A stretch of DNA of 64,000 bases from DATJFQ01 sp035495555. Its GTDB lineage: Bacteria > Acidobacteriota > Vicinamibacteria > Vicinamibacterales > 2-12-FULL-66-21. The stretch is from positions 51,653 to 115,652 of the forward strand of contig DATJFQ010000047.1 of NCBI GenBank assembly GCA_035495555.1. Reading direction: 5' to 3'. Shown here piece after piece: positions 17,268 through 26,152 of this stretch. The notes below the pieces were generated by a model, which was not told the DNA's origin, ran no database searches, and worked only from the letters and a program-made list of their open reading frames with translations. Every line of letters begins with the position of its first letter. Within the stretch, counting starts at the first letter, position 1. A program made the position numbers and the translations under genes.

Positions 17268-17573
17268 ATGACCGACCATCGTACGCGTGGAATCAAGAAG
17301 GCGGCGCCGGCGGCCAAAGCCGCCGTCGTGCGTCCCGAGGAACGCCGCGGCACGCCGAGCTCGGGCCGAATTGTCGCGCTCGTGCTCGGACAAGGCCAGG
17401 GCTTCATCCGGTCGGCGGACGATCTGAAGGTGTTCTTTCACCGGAGCGACTTGTGCGAGGGCACGTCGTTGCACGATCTGGCCGTCGGTGATCGCGTGAC
17501 CTTCGAGCAGCTCGACGATGCCATCAGCGGACCGAGAGCACTGCGGGTGCAGCGCGGACGCTCCCGCCGTTGA
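17268..17573 (+). CDS. Cold-shock-domain protein (divergent)
   Basis: 101 aa. A basic 40-residue N-terminal tail rich in Lys, Ala and Arg precedes a cold-shock domain. RNP1-like GQGQGFIRSADD and RNP2-like VFFHRSD are visible, with the closing strand VGDRVTFEQLDDAISGPRALRVQR. The usual K-W-F-N entry is replaced by IVALVLGQG, so this is a divergent single-strand RNA/DNA binder. It is a second member beside the classical csp at 46.6 kb. The ATG at 17268 is preferred because the longer open frame upstream has no domain-like sequence. Confidence 0.75.
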   Translation: MTDHRTRGIKKAAPAAKAAVVRPEERRGTPSSGRIVALVLGQGQGFIRSADDLKVFFHRSDLCEGTSLHDLAVGDRVTFEQLDDAISGPRALRVQRGRSRR

Positions 17574-17613
17574 TCGCGCTCGGCCACGACGCGTGCCCAC
17601 CGGCCGCGCGGGG

Positions 17614-17805
17614 CTAGACCGCGACCCAGTTGTCGATCTTGCTCAGACTCACGCCGACGATGCACTCACCGGCGCGCGCGCACACATAGACCGTGGACCC
17701 GCGGGTCGTCGACCCGATCACCCGCTGAATCTTCGTCTGCGGCTGATGGCACACCGGACACACGTGGATCGCTGACGCCGCATCCTTCTGTTTCGGCTGC
17801 ATCAT
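17614..17805 (-). CDS. Small zinc-ribbon-like protein
   Basis: 63 aa. Four Cys in two pairs are visible: C-P-V-C-H near residue 16, and C-A-R-A-G-E-C near residue 43. This fits a small zinc ribbon. A good ribosome site (GGAGG) stands about 10 bases before the ATG at 17805, with a second ATG directly after it. It follows the small membrane protein gene at 17850-17993 by 44 bases and is probably in one message with it. Function is unknown. Confidence 0.7.
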   Translation of the reverse strand: MMQPKQKDAASAIHVCPVCHQPQTKIQRVIGSTTRGSTVYVCARAGECIVGVSLSKIDNWVAV

Positions 17806-17849
17806 GTGTCACGACCTCCGGATGCTGCAGGTCACGTGGGTGGCGGCGC

Positions 17850-17993
17850 TCACCGCGTTTTCTCGGGGCGCTCCGCGTTGTAGAGCACGCTGGCAATCGT
17901 CTCGTCCGGTCCGGCTTTCGCAACCAGCATCACGACGATCGCGAGCCCGAGCGCGAAAGCGAGTCCTACGGCAAAAGTGAGTGAGGAGAACAT
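17850..17993 (-). CDS. Very small single-pass membrane protein
   Basis: 47 aa, starting MFSSLTFAVGLAFALGLAIV. One membrane helix (about residues 4-25) is followed by a charged tail ending NAERPEKTR. The ATG has a perfect GGAGG 5 bases upstream, and codon use matches neighbouring genes. It lies between the Crp/Fnr gene and the zinc-ribbon gene on the same strand. It could be a regulator or assembly factor of a membrane complex, but nothing identifies a partner. Confidence 0.65.
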   Translation of the reverse strand: MFSSLTFAVGLAFALGLAIVVMLVAKAGPDETIASVLYNAERPEKTR

Positions 17994-18169
17994 GCGAACC
18001 TCCGGTTCCTGCGCGGGGATGGTGCCGAAGGCTTTGATGAGCCAGGCTGCCCGCAGGGACGGCAGGAGGTGTCAGGAAAGCTGACGAAGCATAGCACGTT
18101 TCGCCCGAGCGTCGTCCGCACACGGCGCGTCGACGCCACGTGCGGCTGCCGCACGAACGGGAGCTGGCG

Positions 18170-18907
18170 TCACAGTCCGAGACGCGCAAAGTTCGCGCGG
18201 ATCACGCCGTAACACTCGCACGCGGCTGCTTCGAGCCGCTTTCGCCGCAGGATCTGGATCCGTCCGTAGCGGCTCGCAATCAATCCCTCTCGGTGAAGCC
18301 CGCGCAGGACGACGGTGACGGTGGGGCGCTGGACGCCGAGCATCACGGCCAGGAATTCCTGCTTGAGCGCGAAGGTGTCGTCCTCCAAGCGGTCGCGGGT
18401 CTGGAGCAGCCAGCGGCACGCGCGCTGCCTGACGCTGTGCAGCGCGTTGCAGGCGGTGCACTGCATGATCTGCAGCAGGTTCGCTCGAGCGTAGAGACTG
18501 ATGACCGTCCGAAATGGACCGGCGTTTGCGGTCTCCGTGGCAAAACGGGCGGCAGCCATCGCGGGCAACGGGCCATTCGAGACCTGCTGGAACGTCCGGC
18601 CGATGCCGGTCCGATCGCCGAAAAACACGCTGAGGCCCAGCATGCCTTCCCGCCCGACCGTGGCAACTTCCACGAGCGAACCGTTCCGCATTTCGTTGGT
18701 GACGGAGAACACACCGCTGTTGGGGAAGTAGACGTTCTCGACGCGCACCCGCGGCGCATGCAGGGTATGACCGGTCGTGACGGTCGTCATCGTGACGTAT
18801 TGAAGCAGCCGGTCGTACTCGGCCCGCGGCAGGGCGGCGAGAATCCGATTGTGCAGACGACTCCCGTCAGGCAGGCGGCGGAGCGACCGTGCTCGTGCGC
18901 TGGGCAT
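18170..18907 (-). CDS. Crp/Fnr family transcriptional regulator
   Basis: 245 aa. The N-terminal cyclic-nucleotide-binding-like barrel (YFPNSGVFSVTNEM, then VATVGREGMLGLSVFFGD) lacks the cAMP-binding R-S/T pair of CRP. The dimer helix (SLYARANLLQIMQCTACNALHS) leads to an HTH_Crp domain with LAVMLGVQRPTVTVVLRGL as the turn. Three Cys occur at CTAC and near the C-terminus (ACEC), so redox or metal sensing is possible but unproven. The ATG has GGAGGAG upstream. It is divergent from a B12-binding radical SAM gene, with a strong inverted repeat between them. Confidence 0.9.
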   Translation of the reverse strand: MPSARARSLRRLPDGSRLHNRILAALPRAEYDRLLQYVTMTTVTTGHTLHAPRVRVENVYFPNSGVFSVTNEMRNGSLVEVATVGREGMLGLSVFFGDRTGIGRTFQQVSNGPLPAMAAARFATETANAGPFRTVISLYARANLLQIMQCTACNALHSVRQRACRWLLQTRDRLEDDTFALKQEFLAVMLGVQRPTVTVVLRGLHREGLIASRYGRIQILRRKRLEAAACECYGVIRANFARLGL

Positions 18908-19024
18908 CCCTTCTCCTCCGTTGAGCGACCCTGACCGAATCGATCAGGTGCTTCGATGAGGCTGGAGGGGCGCAGCGGTGCCTGCGGACGCAGCTCAGAA
19001 AAGCGGCAGACGAGCGTATCACGC

Positions 19025-19048
19025 CATTTCGCAACAACATGCGAAATG
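19025..19048. promoter_or_regulatory. Inverted repeat, candidate Crp/Fnr operator
   Basis: Two perfect 9-base arms, CATTTCGCA and TGCGAAATG, are separated by 6 bases (ACAACA). The N6 spacing is that of CRP-type sites. It lies 95 bases before the radical SAM ATG and 117 bases before the crp/fnr ATG. A possible -10 for the radical SAM gene (TAGACT, 19054-19059) follows, placing the repeat over the -35 region, so repression would be expected. Which protein binds is inferred from position. Confidence 0.65.
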
Positions 19049-19143
19049 TACGGTAGACTACTTTTTGCCCGCCAGACTGGTACCTCACCACGTGTGACGC
19101 CGCCATCGCGCGATCAGCCGCGCAGGAGAACAAAGGAAACGGC

Positions 19144-20646
19144 ATGATCGTTCATCTCGTCAACCCAAGTCATTTATCGTTCGGCGTCGGCGTCATCACA
19201 CCTCGCTGGCTGTTCGTGCTGGCTGGCGCCACGCCCGCCGCCTATGGACGGCCGGAAATCAGCGACGAGACCTTGGAACGGTTCGATGTGGAGCGGCTCC
19301 AGCCCGGCGACGTCGTGGGCATCGGGATCCACACCGGCAACGCACTCCGCGGGTACGAAATCGGACAACGTGCGAACGCTCGTGGCGCGACGGTCGTGTT
19401 CGGAGGCATCCACGCCACGTTGTTTCCGGAGGAAGCCTTCCAGCTCGGGGCCGCCCACGCCGTCGTTCGCGGCGATGGCGATGTCGTGTGGCCGCTCGTC
19501 CTCGAACACGCGTCCCGCGGCACGCTGCAGCGTACCTACGAAGGCGGACGCGTCGACGCCGACCGCTTCGTGCCCGCCCGCTGGGATCTCCTGCCGGAAG
19601 GCCGGTACATGTGGGGTTCGGTGCAGACGGTTCGCGGATGCCCGAAGCACTGCTCGTTCTGCTCGGTCTGGCGCACGGACGGGCAGAAGCCCCGTCAGCG
19701 CGGCGTGGACGCCGTCGTCACGGAGATTGCGGACCTGCGCCGCCGCGGATTCCGCTTCGTCGCGCTCGCTGACGACAACTTCTATCCCGTGACGCTCACC
19801 GACCTCGCCATGGCCGAGCGGCAGGGCAACGTTGCCCGCCTCGAGCAGTTGCGATCAATCCGTGCGGAGCGTTTCGAACTGATGGCGAGGCTCGCGAAGC
19901 TCCCGCGCGACATGGTCTTCTTCACGCAGATCACCATGGAAGCGGCAGAGGACGAGGCGTTCCTCGATGCGATGCGGGCCGCGAACATCAAAGGCGCGCT
20001 CGTCGGCGTCGAGGCGGTCACGCCCGAAGGGTTGAAGGACGTCTACAAGGGATTCAACGAGGTCGGGGAGGCGCTGGTGCAGCGGCTCCGCAAGTTCCGC
20101 GAGCGCGGCGTATACGTGCTCGGATCCTTCATCTTCGGCTTGCCGAGCGACCGGCCGTCGACCTTCGCGGCCACGGCAGATGTGGCGGAGCGCGCCGAAC
20201 TGGCGTTCGCGCAGTTCGTCATGCTGACCCCGTATCCCGGCACGATTGATTTCGAGGCCTGGGAGAAGAAGGTCGGGACCGAGGTGAAGAAAGTCGCGGG
20301 GATCCCCGTCACGCGCCACTGGCTCATCCCGCAGGAAAATCGACCGAAGGTCTACACGCCGCACCCGGTGATGTCGCCCGACGAGATCCGCGCACGCACC
20401 CAGGCGGTATGGGACCGCTTCTACAGTCTTCGTCGGGTGTGGGAGCGCTCCCGCTGCACCAAATCGCTGCGCTCGCGCCTGGCCTTCGTACTCATTTCAA
20501 AGCTGTATCGGCAGATGTACGCGAACACGGGCATCGCCACCGACAGCGCGCGCGTGACGCGGGCCAATCGGTGGGCGCGGCTCATTGCGCGTCCGTGTCG
20601 ACGCCTTTTTGTCGCCCGCCCGCTGGCAGAGTTGCCGACCGCGTAA
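19144..20646 (+). CDS. B12-binding-domain radical SAM protein
   Basis: 500 aa. Residues about 1-135 form a cobalamin-binding-like Rossmann domain (GVGIHTGNALRGYEIG, VFGGIHATLFPEEA). The radical SAM core starts at VRGCPKHCSFCSVW, giving C-x3-C-x2-C for the 4Fe-4S cluster. The core continues to LTPYPGTIDFEAW, and a basic C-terminal tail follows. Members of this superfamily methylate or rearrange unactivated carbons; the substrate here is unknown. A role in hopanoid, pigment or lipid tailoring is possible but not shown. It is divergent from a Crp/Fnr gene that may regulate it. Confidence 0.9.
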   Translation: MIVHLVNPSHLSFGVGVITPRWLFVLAGATPAAYGRPEISDETLERFDVERLQPGDVVGIGIHTGNALRGYEIGQRANARGATVVFGGIHATLFPEEAFQLGAAHAVVRGDGDVVWPLVLEHASRGTLQRTYEGGRVDADRFVPARWDLLPEGRYMWGSVQTVRGCPKHCSFCSVWRTDGQKPRQRGVDAVVTEIADLRRRGFRFVALADDNFYPVTLTDLAMAERQGNVARLEQLRSIRAERFELMARLAKLPRDMVFFTQITMEAAEDEAFLDAMRAANIKGALVGVEAVTPEGLKDVYKGFNEVGEALVQRLRKFRERGVYVLGSFIFGLPSDRPSTFAATADVAERAELAFAQFVMLTPYPGTIDFEAWEKKVGTEVKKVAGIPVTRHWLIPQENRPKVYTPHPVMSPDEIRARTQAVWDRFYSLRRVWERSRCTKSLRSRLAFVLISKLYRQMYANTGIATDSARVTRANRWARLIARPCRRLFVARPLAELPTA

Positions 20647-20763
20647 CCTGGCTGGCTGAGGGCCGGCCCGCCAGTGCCGGTGCACTGCACGCCTGTGCCG
20701 GCCTCACCCACTCCGCTGCCCGCGCAAAAACACCCTGCTGCGCTCTCCCGCCGGCGCCGTGCC

Positions 20764-22041
20764 TCAAGAAGTAAACGAGGGCGCGGCTCCGCGAGGACGC
20801 CGGGCGGCGCCCGACGCCCCGCCGCCGCGAGGCGCACGGCGAGACGAGGCCGCCCGATGCGGCGGCGCGCCATGTGTACGAGTGCTCGGGCGCGTCACGC
20901 CGTGCGCCGGCAGGGTCTCGGCGGGGGCGGGCCCGATCCGTTCGAGCGGTGCCCCGACAATCCCCTGGATCTGCCGCAGAAGTCCCGTTTCCGACGTCGT
21001 CACCAGCGAGACGGCGCGCCCCGATTGTCCGGCACGGCCGGTTCGACCGACCCGATGGACGTAGTCCTCGGGAACCAGCGGCAGATCGAAGTTCACGACC
21101 AGCGGCAGATTCGTGATGTCGAGGCCTCGTGCCGCAATGTCTGTCGCCACCAGCACGCGGAGCCGGCCCGTCTTGAAATCGGCGAGCGCACGAGTTCGCG
21201 CGCTCTGGCTCTTGTTGCCGTGAATGACGCCGGCGCGCACGCCGTGATCCGAGAGCGCGTCACCCACCCGATTGGCGCCGCGCTTGGTCCGGCAGAAGAC
21301 CAGCGCCTGGTCGGTCGTGGATTCGGTGAGGATCCGCGTCAGCGCCTCGCGTTTGCGATCGACGCCGACATGATGGACGTGATGCGTCACCGTCGCGGCA
21401 ACCACGTGCTCAGCGGACACGTCGACGCGAACAGGATCGTGCGTGAATTCGCTGGACAGACGAACGATCGACTCGGACAGCGTGGCCGAGAACAGCAGCG
21501 TCTGCCGCTTACGCGGCACCCCGCCCGCGATGCGGCGCAGTGCGGGGAGAAATCCCATGTCGAGCATCCGGTCGGCTTCGTCCAGGATGAGGACTTCGAT
21601 TGCGGAGAGATCAACCGTGCGCCGCTGCATGTGGTCAATCAGACGGCCCGGAGTCGCCACGACGATGTCGGTGCCCTGCCGCAGGGCTCCGGTCTGCGCG
21701 CCCATGGCGACGCCGCCGAACACCACGGCGGCGCGGAGCCGCGACGGTGCCGCGAACGCCGACAGCGCCTGATGGACCTGGACGGCGAGTTCTCTCGTCG
21801 GAACGAGGACGAGCGCGCGGGGTTTCAGCCGCCCCTCGCGTGCGCCTGGCCCGCGGAGATGATCGATCAACGGCAAGCCGAAGGCCGCGGTTTTGCCGGT
21901 GCCGGTCTGGGCACGCGCCAGAACGTCGACGCCGCTCAAGACGAGCGGAATGGCTTTGGTCTGGATAGGGGTGGGTGTGGTGTAGCCCAGCCGCGGCAGC
22001 GATGCACACGCCGCTGCGCTGAGTCCTAATTTCAGGAACAT
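20764..22041 (-). CDS. DEAD-box RNA helicase (RhlE-like)
   Basis: 425 aa. The Q motif (GYTTPTPIQTKAIPLVL), motif I AQTGTGKT, motif II LDEAD, motif III FSAT and motif VI HRVGRTGRAG are all present. A short basic tail rich in Arg, Pro and Ala follows the helicase core, as in RhlE-type proteins that bind RNA nonspecifically. The start is put at the ATG at 22041 (MFLKLGLSAAACASL), which matches the family. An ATG at 22116 would add 25 unrelated residues. It unwinds RNA during ribosome assembly or decay, often at low temperature. Confidence 0.93.
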   Translation of the reverse strand: MFLKLGLSAAACASLPRLGYTTPTPIQTKAIPLVLSGVDVLARAQTGTGKTAAFGLPLIDHLRGPGAREGRLKPRALVLVPTRELAVQVHQALSAFAAPSRLRAAVVFGGVAMGAQTGALRQGTDIVVATPGRLIDHMQRRTVDLSAIEVLILDEADRMLDMGFLPALRRIAGGVPRKRQTLLFSATLSESIVRLSSEFTHDPVRVDVSAEHVVAATVTHHVHHVGVDRKREALTRILTESTTDQALVFCRTKRGANRVGDALSDHGVRAGVIHGNKSQSARTRALADFKTGRLRVLVATDIAARGLDITNLPLVVNFDLPLVPEDYVHRVGRTGRAGQSGRAVSLVTTSETGLLRQIQGIVGAPLERIGPAPAETLPAHGVTRPSTRTHGAPPHRAASSRRAPRGGGASGAARRPRGAAPSFTS

Positions 22042-22289
22042 GCACGGTCTTTCAATGCCCAGGTGCGCTTTCCCAGCGGCGCTGTGGGTAAGTGTGGACG
22101 CGTCGATCGCCGGCATGGCGTGATCACGTCAACCGAAGCCTGCGGCTTCGGGCGGATTCGACTTGTAGCTAGGCTGGATGTAAGCAGAGCCGGTGGGAAG
22201 ATCCGAGAGTGCAGTATATCACACCGCCCGCATCGTTGGGCTAGAATGCGGCACTCACATCCCGACCGTCATATCCCGAGGACATTCGC

Positions 22290-24581
22290 ATGAATCGTTC
22301 GTTTGTGGCCGCTCTCGGCCTGGCCGCCCTCGCCACCGGCGTCGTCACTGCCCAGAACCGGCGCGTGCTGACAACCGCTGACTACGACCGCGCAGTCAAG
22401 ATGCTCGCGCCGAATCTGACGGGACTGGTCGTTGGCGACGTCGTCAACGTGAACTGGCTGCCAGACGGACGTTTCTGGTACACCCGCACCACCTCGAACG
22501 GCAACGAGAACATCGTGATCGATCCCGTGAAGAAGACGCGGGACATCGTGCAGGCACCGCCTCCGGGCGGACAGCCATCCGCGGAAACCGCGGGACGCGG
22601 GGGACGAGGAGGCGGCGGTGGCCGCGGAGGGCGCGGCGGCGGACGCGCGGGCGTGACGCTCTCGAGGACGTGCGGCCCCAACGCGACCGGCATGACGGGA
22701 CCGCCTCCCGCGTCGATGTCGCCTGACGGAAAGAAAGCCGTTTTCATCTGCGACTGGAACCTGTGGGTGAAGGACGTCGCCAGCGGCCAGGAACGGCAAC
22801 TGACGACCGACGGCGTGAAGGATTTCGGTTACGCGACGAGCAACGCCGGGTGGGCGACGTCCGCCGCACCCGCGCTGTCGTGGTCGCCAGATAGCCGGAA
22901 GATTGCGACGCAACAGCAGGACGAGCGCAAGGTCGGCGACATGTACCTCGTCGAGACGCCGGTCAACGGCGGGCATCCGGTGCTCCGCGCCTGGAAGTAT
23001 CCCCTGCCCGGCGATCCTGATGTGGCGATGATCAGCCGGGTCGTCATCGACGTGGACACGGGGAAGATCAAGCGGCTGCTCATGAAACCGGATTTCCATC
23101 GCGGCATGTCCGAAGACAACATCGACATGACGGAGTACCTGTGGAGCCCCGACGGATCGCAGCTTGGCTTCGTCTCGACCGATCGGTTCCACAAGACCTC
23201 GACGTCGAAGGTCGTCGACACCGCCACGGGCGAAATCCGGACGCTGTTCGCCGAAGCGGAACAGACGCATGTGCAAACACGCGTGCAGTGGCAAATCCTG
23301 TGGGATACGCGGGAGGTCGTCTGGTACTCACAGCGCGACGGCACCGCCAATATGTATCTGTACGACCTCGACAGCGGAAAGTTGAAGAACCAGATCACCA
23401 CCGGCGCCGGTCCGGTGACCCGCGTCGACCGGATCGATCGCGACACGCGAACGATGTGGTACGAGGCGGACGGCCGCGAGAAGGATCAGGACCCGTACTT
23501 CACGCACCTGTACCGCGTCGGACTCGACGGCAGGAACAACGTTTCACTCACGCCCGACAACGGCACGCATGGCGTTCAGATTTCTCCCGACGGGAAATAC
23601 GTGGTCGACACCTTCTCGCAGCCTGACGTGGCTCCCGAAACAGTGCTTCGCGACGGCAAAACGGGCGCGCTGATCATGCCGCTCGAGAAAGCCGACATCT
23701 CGAAGCTCCTCGCGACCGGCTGGAAGCCGCCGATGCAGATCAAGATGAAGGCAGCCGATGGGAAAACAGACATTTACGGCATGCTGTTCCGCCCCACGAA
23801 CTTCGATCCGTCGAAGAAATATCCGATCATCAACAACGCGTATCCCGGCCCGCAATCGGGCAGCGTCGGCTCGCGCGCGTTCACCGTCGCGCGCGGCGAC
23901 AAACAGGCGCTTGCGGAACTCGGGTTCGTCGTCGTCAGCATCGATGGCACGGGGACGCCGAACCGTTCGAAGGCATTCACGGACGCCTATTACGGCGCGA
24001 TGGGACGGCACAACACGATTCCGGATCAGATCGCGGGCATGAAGGAGCTGGCGCAAAGATATCCCTGGATCGACATCGACAAGGCTGCGATGTGGGGTCA
24101 TTCCGGCGGCGGCTTCATCACCGCAGACGCGCTGCTGCGCGCGCCTTACAACGACTTCTTCAAGGTCGGCATTGCGGAGTCCGGCAACCACGACCAGCGG
24201 CAATACGAAGACGACTGGGGCGAACGCTATCAGGGTCCGCTGGTGAAGAATCCCGACGGGACCGACAACTACGCCGCCGAAGCGACCCAGAACCAGGCCG
24301 CCGGACTGAAGGGACATCTCCTGCTGATCCACGGGACGATGGACAACAACGTGCCGCCGTACAACACGCTGCTCGTGGCCGATGCACTGATCAAGGCCAA
24401 CAAGGAGTTCGACATGCTGCTGATCCCGAACTCCGGCCACGGGTACACGCCGGCGAACTACGTGATGCGCCGGCGGTGGGACTATTTCGTCAAGTACCTG
24501 CTCGACGCGGAGCCTCCCCGTGACTACGTCATCCCGGCCGCGCCCCGCGGGCGCGCCGGGGCACCAGGGGGAGGCGAGTAG
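22290..24581 (+). CDS. Exported S9 family prolyl peptidase (DPP-IV-like)
   Basis: 763 aa. A signal peptide (MNRSFVAALGLAALATGVVTA) precedes an N-terminal beta-propeller of the DPP-IV type and a C-terminal alpha/beta-hydrolase. The nucleophile Ser is in GHSGGGF, the Asp in HGTMDNNVPP and the His in NSGHGY. A Gly/Arg-rich insert (GRGGRGGGGGRGGRGGGR) sits in the first propeller region near residue 105 and is unusual. It should cleave dipeptides from peptide N-termini in the periplasm. It is a monocistronic unit. Confidence 0.93.
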   Translation: MNRSFVAALGLAALATGVVTAQNRRVLTTADYDRAVKMLAPNLTGLVVGDVVNVNWLPDGRFWYTRTTSNGNENIVIDPVKKTRDIVQAPPPGGQPSAETAGRGGRGGGGGRGGRGGGRAGVTLSRTCGPNATGMTGPPPASMSPDGKKAVFICDWNLWVKDVASGQERQLTTDGVKDFGYATSNAGWATSAAPALSWSPDSRKIATQQQDERKVGDMYLVETPVNGGHPVLRAWKYPLPGDPDVAMISRVVIDVDTGKIKRLLMKPDFHRGMSEDNIDMTEYLWSPDGSQLGFVSTDRFHKTSTSKVVDTATGEIRTLFAEAEQTHVQTRVQWQILWDTREVVWYSQRDGTANMYLYDLDSGKLKNQITTGAGPVTRVDRIDRDTRTMWYEADGREKDQDPYFTHLYRVGLDGRNNVSLTPDNGTHGVQISPDGKYVVDTFSQPDVAPETVLRDGKTGALIMPLEKADISKLLATGWKPPMQIKMKAADGKTDIYGMLFRPTNFDPSKKYPIINNAYPGPQSGSVGSRAFTVARGDKQALAELGFVVVSIDGTGTPNRSKAFTDAYYGAMGRHNTIPDQIAGMKELAQRYPWIDIDKAAMWGHSGGGFITADALLRAPYNDFFKVGIAESGNHDQRQYEDDWGERYQGPLVKNPDGTDNYAAEATQNQAAGLKGHLLLIHGTMDNNVPPYNTLLVADALIKANKEFDMLLIPNSGHGYTPANYVMRRRWDYFVKYLLDAEPPRDYVIPAAPRGRAGAPGGGE

Positions 24582-24607
24582 CGGGAGGCGGGTTGCTCTT
24601 TACAGCG

Positions 24608-26089
24608 TCAGTAGTGAACACGCACCCGGTACTTGACGACCGCGGTTCCGTCCGAAGCGACGGGCACGCGGAATTGCAGTGCCCACGCGGCTGTCTTCGT
24701 CCACGGATGCGATGAATTCAGCACCTGCCAGGTGCCGCCGATCGGTTCGTTCAGTTCGACCGTAATCGGCGCCGGCTTGTGATTGCGCAGCGTGATCGCG
24801 TATTCGAGTTCGTACACGGACGGCGCACTCTGGCGGAAGTCGGTCTGATTGCGCTCGCACACGACGTCGAAGGCGGTGCCGATCCTGACGTTGATGTCTT
24901 CGTCCTTCGGCGTATGGTCGATGCGATCTTCACCGACGAACTGCAGGCCGCCCTTCGAGTCTGCCTGATAGACGCGCAGCGCGCCGGCGGGCATCGGCAT
25001 CCCCAGCCCGCTCTTCGCGTCGTTCTTGAACTGATACAGCACCTGCACCGCGTCTTTCAGCGGCGCGCCCGGGTGCGACCCGTTGCGGTAGTACCACGCC
25101 TGCCCGTCGACGACATAGCGCTTCGTCACCGGCACGCCGGTGCCCGACAGCAGGCTGAGCTGCTTGGTCTCGTTGTTGTTGATGCTCGTCTTGCGACCCA
25201 GCGTATACAGGTGATATTCCGAGAGCGACTCCTGCGCCATGGGCGCAGCCGCCGGCGCATTGGCCATCAGCCTGTCCTTCATCAGCGCCCTGCCGGTCTC
25301 CTCGCGCACGCGGTTCAGATCCCCGGCCACCAGCTGCAGTGACGCGTGCCGGAACGCGGTGCCGCTGCCGTTGGTGAGCGTCACCCACCCGTCGAGATCG
25401 GCCGCCTTGTCGTCACGCCCGACGGTCAGCACGTAATCCGCGTTCCATGCGAGCTTCTGGGCGAGATACGTGGCTTCGACCCGCTGCCGTCCGGCGCCCG
25501 TGTTGTCGAGCGTCCAGATCAGCGTGGGCCGCGTGTAGAGCGTATCGGGCAGCTCCGGAAACCGCAATTGGCTCGCATCGATGCCGGTCACGATCTCGTT
25601 GCCAATCCGCCAGACCGGGCCGTTGTTGAAACTGAGGAGACGCGCGGTGACCTCTTCGTCTCTGCTCGTGCCGTTGTCCGTTCGCCTGCGCACGAGCGTG
25701 ACATCGCGGCCGACGTACTTGTGCAGCAGCCGATCGGGATCGAGCAGGTCGTACTCGTAGTTCTGCTCGAGCACTCCCAGCCGGCCGGGTTCCGTAAGGG
25801 ATCGGAAATGCACCGTCGCCGGATTGACGGTTGCGGCGATATCCATGAACCGAAGATCGAAGGTTCCCGTCGGGAGCACGATGTTCCTGACGTCGCGCAC
25901 GAGCGCGATGTCCGAGTTATAGACCGTGACGGCGAGATCCGTTTGATCGTCGAGCGTCGACGATGGCTGTCCGTCCGACGGCGCCGTTACCGCGTGGCGA
26001 ACCGGGGCTGGGTGGGGGTGAACCGGCGTCCAGGCAACCCCCGCGAGAACGGGGACCAGCGCGACGCCAACACACAACTGTGCACGCAT
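24608..26089 (-). CDS. Exported DUF4139 domain protein
   Basis: 493 aa. A signal peptide (MRAQLCVGVALVPVLAGVAW) is followed by a beta-rich protein. The start LAVTVYNSDIALVRDVRNIVLP and the later LAWNADYVLTVG and LTNGSGTAF segments match the DUF4139 family, which is common in environmental bacteria. The C-terminal half contains EYAITLRNHKPAPITVELNEP, a typical late strand pair. No catalytic motif is known for the family. It converges with the S9 peptidase gene. Confidence 0.8.
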   Translation of the reverse strand: MRAQLCVGVALVPVLAGVAWTPVHPHPAPVRHAVTAPSDGQPSSTLDDQTDLAVTVYNSDIALVRDVRNIVLPTGTFDLRFMDIAATVNPATVHFRSLTEPGRLGVLEQNYEYDLLDPDRLLHKYVGRDVTLVRRRTDNGTSRDEEVTARLLSFNNGPVWRIGNEIVTGIDASQLRFPELPDTLYTRPTLIWTLDNTGAGRQRVEATYLAQKLAWNADYVLTVGRDDKAADLDGWVTLTNGSGTAFRHASLQLVAGDLNRVREETGRALMKDRLMANAPAAAPMAQESLSEYHLYTLGRKTSINNNETKQLSLLSGTGVPVTKRYVVDGQAWYYRNGSHPGAPLKDAVQVLYQFKNDAKSGLGMPMPAGALRVYQADSKGGLQFVGEDRIDHTPKDEDINVRIGTAFDVVCERNQTDFRQSAPSVYELEYAITLRNHKPAPITVELNEPIGGTWQVLNSSHPWTKTAAWALQFRVPVASDGTAVVKYRVRVHY

Positions 26090-26152
26090 GACATGGCTCC
26101 TTCTTCGGGCCGCCGTCGGCGGTCCACAGGGCGCCTGAATGCGCCCTTTCCC

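Noticed and set aside
22134..22150. Hairpin CGAAGCC-TGC-GGCTTCG between the helicase and the S9 peptidase genes
   Set aside because: The stem is good but has no T-run on either strand and is not placed as a terminator; nothing further supports a function.
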